From Oscillospiraceae bacterium (lineage in GTDB: Bacteria; Bacillota_A; Clostridia; Saccharofermentanales; Saccharofermentanaceae): a stretch of 5,906 bases of DNA. Positions 5,185 to 5,906 of the stretch are shown here, piece by piece. The notes below the pieces were generated by a model that was not told where the DNA came from, ran no database searches, and was given only the letters and a program-made list of their open reading frames with translations. The position numbers were made by a program, and so were the translations under genes. Location: the NCBI GenBank assembly GCA_902803365.1, contig CADCPU010000001.1, positions 1 to 5,906 on the forward strand. The letters are read 5' to 3'. Within the stretch, counting starts at the first letter, position 1; every line of letters starts with the position of its first letter.

Positions 5185-5906
5185 TCAGTTGACGATATAT
5201 ACGTTTCTCGATGTTGTTGAATAGGATTCGCCTGCATCGGCATATATATCGATATGGGCTCCGTTAACGCCGGAACCTCTGTCTTCTACTGTATAGTAGC
5301 CGTCACCGCCGAGAGGGTCGTTCTCGATATAGATCACGGTACCTGCAGGGAAGATGCCCCAGTCGGCTGCGACCGTTACACCCTCGGTGCATGTCGTGCC
5401 TGTTGCCGTACCCGTATTGTACGTGCCGTCGCCGTTTGGCTGAGGACCGTAGAACGTGATCTTGCAGTTGCCGTAGAGAGTCATGCCTGCAGGAGCCGAG
5501 CCTGTTGAAGCGGCAGCGGTCGTTGCGGCAGTTGTGGCTGCGGTGGTGGCAGCAGTAGTAGCCGCAGTAGTTGCCGCAGTCGTAGACTCGGTCTGCTTTG
5601 GCTGTGGAACAGGTGTAGGAGTAGCCGTAACGATAACAGGCGTATCCTGACAGAGTTCCTTAAGTACATAGTTACCGTTATAGGTGTGATACCAACCATT
5701 GCTGGTCTCGCCTATAACATCGATGCCGGAGCCCTTGTCGATCGTCTTGACGACATCGTAGTCCGTGCTCGGGCCGGATCTTACGTTGAGCTTATCTGAA
5801 GCGTATACGAGCTTGATAAGCTTGGTCTCCGTATAAGAAGGCGTAGGCGTAGCAGCCTGCGTCGTAGTAGTTGCTTCTGTGGTTGTAGTCGCAGAGGTCT
5901 CGGAAG
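5185..5906 (-). CDS. Secreted cell-wall protein with SH3b and C-terminal 3D domains, 5' end outside the window
   Basis: The frame is open without a stop from the window edge to 5185, giving 239 visible residues. Counting from the first full codon at 5904, residues 1-26 are a Thr-rich linker. Residues 28-84 are a bacterial SH3b domain (LNVRSGPSTDYD at 39-50, NGWY later). Residues 85-140 are a Pro/Thr/Ala linker with TTAA repeated six times at 108-131. Residues 141-239 are a 3D domain, with the three defining aspartates D181 (AADWGIFPAGT), D208 (VEDRG) and D219 (HIDIY). SH3b domains usually bind peptidoglycan, and 3D domains of the double-psi barrel type occur in lytic transglycosylase-like wall enzymes, so a role in wall binding or remodelling outside the cell is inferred. 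C147 and C172 flank the start of the 3D domain and might form a disulfide. The Met at 5484 is internal and not a credible start. The signal peptide and any further domains lie beyond the window. Confidence 0.85.
   Translation of the reverse strand, partial: SETSATTTTEATTTTQAATPTPSYTETKLIKLVYASDKLNVRSGPSTDYDVVKTIDKGSGIDVIGETSNGWYHTYNGNYVLKELCQDTPVIVTATPTPVPQPKQTESTTAATTAATTAATTAATTAATTAAASTGSAPAGMTLYGNCKITFYGPQPNGDGTYNTGTATGTTCTEGVTVAADWGIFPAGTVIYIENDPLGGDGYYTVEDRGSGVNGAHIDIYADAGESYSTTSRNVYIVN
5512..5583 (-). repeat. Six tandem 12-base units encoding TTAA in a wall-protein linker
   Basis: Six successive 12-base units each encode Thr-Thr-Ala-Ala, and no two units share the same four codons. 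Period and peptide are exact while synonymous positions vary, which suggests an old expansion kept at the protein level. It likely forms a flexible, possibly glycosylated spacer between the SH3b and 3D domains. Confidence 0.85.

Noticed and set aside
4555..5220. A 221-codon open frame on the plus strand opposite rnj
   Set aside because: It lies within the RNase J catalytic region in antisense, has no ribosome binding site and shows no domain features.
5185..5484. A complete 99-residue 3D-domain gene starting at the Met at 5484
   Set aside because: The frame continues upstream through a repeat linker and an SH3b domain, and only a weak purine tract precedes this Met.
5512..5583. Tandem repeat as a CRISPR or other non-coding array
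   Set aside because: Units are contiguous 12-mers with no spacers and lie in a coding frame with an exact peptide period.
5481..5699. Leu/Arg-rich minus-strand frame of 72 codons
   Set aside because: It is the TTAA repeat and linker read in another frame; the low-complexity composition is an artefact.

Overview
The window looks like chromosomal DNA from an anaerobic low-to-mid GC Bacillota, most likely an uncultured member of the class Clostridia. The reasons are the NfnAB-type flavoprotein pair, an RNase J, a secreted SH3b/3D-domain wall protein, and strong GGAGG-type ribosome binding sites. The genus cannot be fixed from the sequence alone. No RNA gene, insertion sequence, CRISPR array or phage gene was seen.

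Region 1 (1-2480, + strand) is a complete two-gene operon. It has an AT-rich control region with a good extended -10 promoter (81-109) and GAAAATCATTT-type repeats. Then come nfnA (142-1032, FAD and [2Fe-2S] subunit) and nfnB (1032-2420, FAD, NADP(H) and two four-Cys clusters), whose stop and start codons share a base, and a Rho-independent terminator (2449-2478). Together the two subunits are predicted to exchange electrons between NADH, NADPH and ferredoxin.

Region 2 (2481-3362, + strand) is a small regulator/membrane-protein cassette. A 172-base intergenic stretch carries the nfn terminator, a 10-base palindrome, a possible 18-codon leader ORF, and an inverted repeat over the likely promoter. 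It is followed by an XRE-type DNA-binding protein (2593-3042) and, overlapping it by GTGA, a predicted three-helix membrane protein of unknown function (3039-3353). Codon choice here (more CTG and GCG) differs from the nfn genes. This is the least explained part of the window.

Region 3 (3364-5906, - strand) converges on region 2 and shares a terminator hairpin with it. The first gene in transcription order is a cell-wall protein whose N-terminus lies outside the window: Thr-rich linker, SH3b domain, a TTAA tetrapeptide repeated six times, and a C-terminal 3D domain. Fifteen bases further on is rnj, encoding RNase J with an unusually long lysine-rich N-terminal extension. The short gap and the RBS inside it suggest co-transcription.

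Most of the window is ordinary housekeeping content. The points most worth a second look are the XRE/membrane cassette with its candidate operator, the Cys/His tail of NfnA, the repeats in the nfn promoter, and the wall-protein/RNase J pairing.
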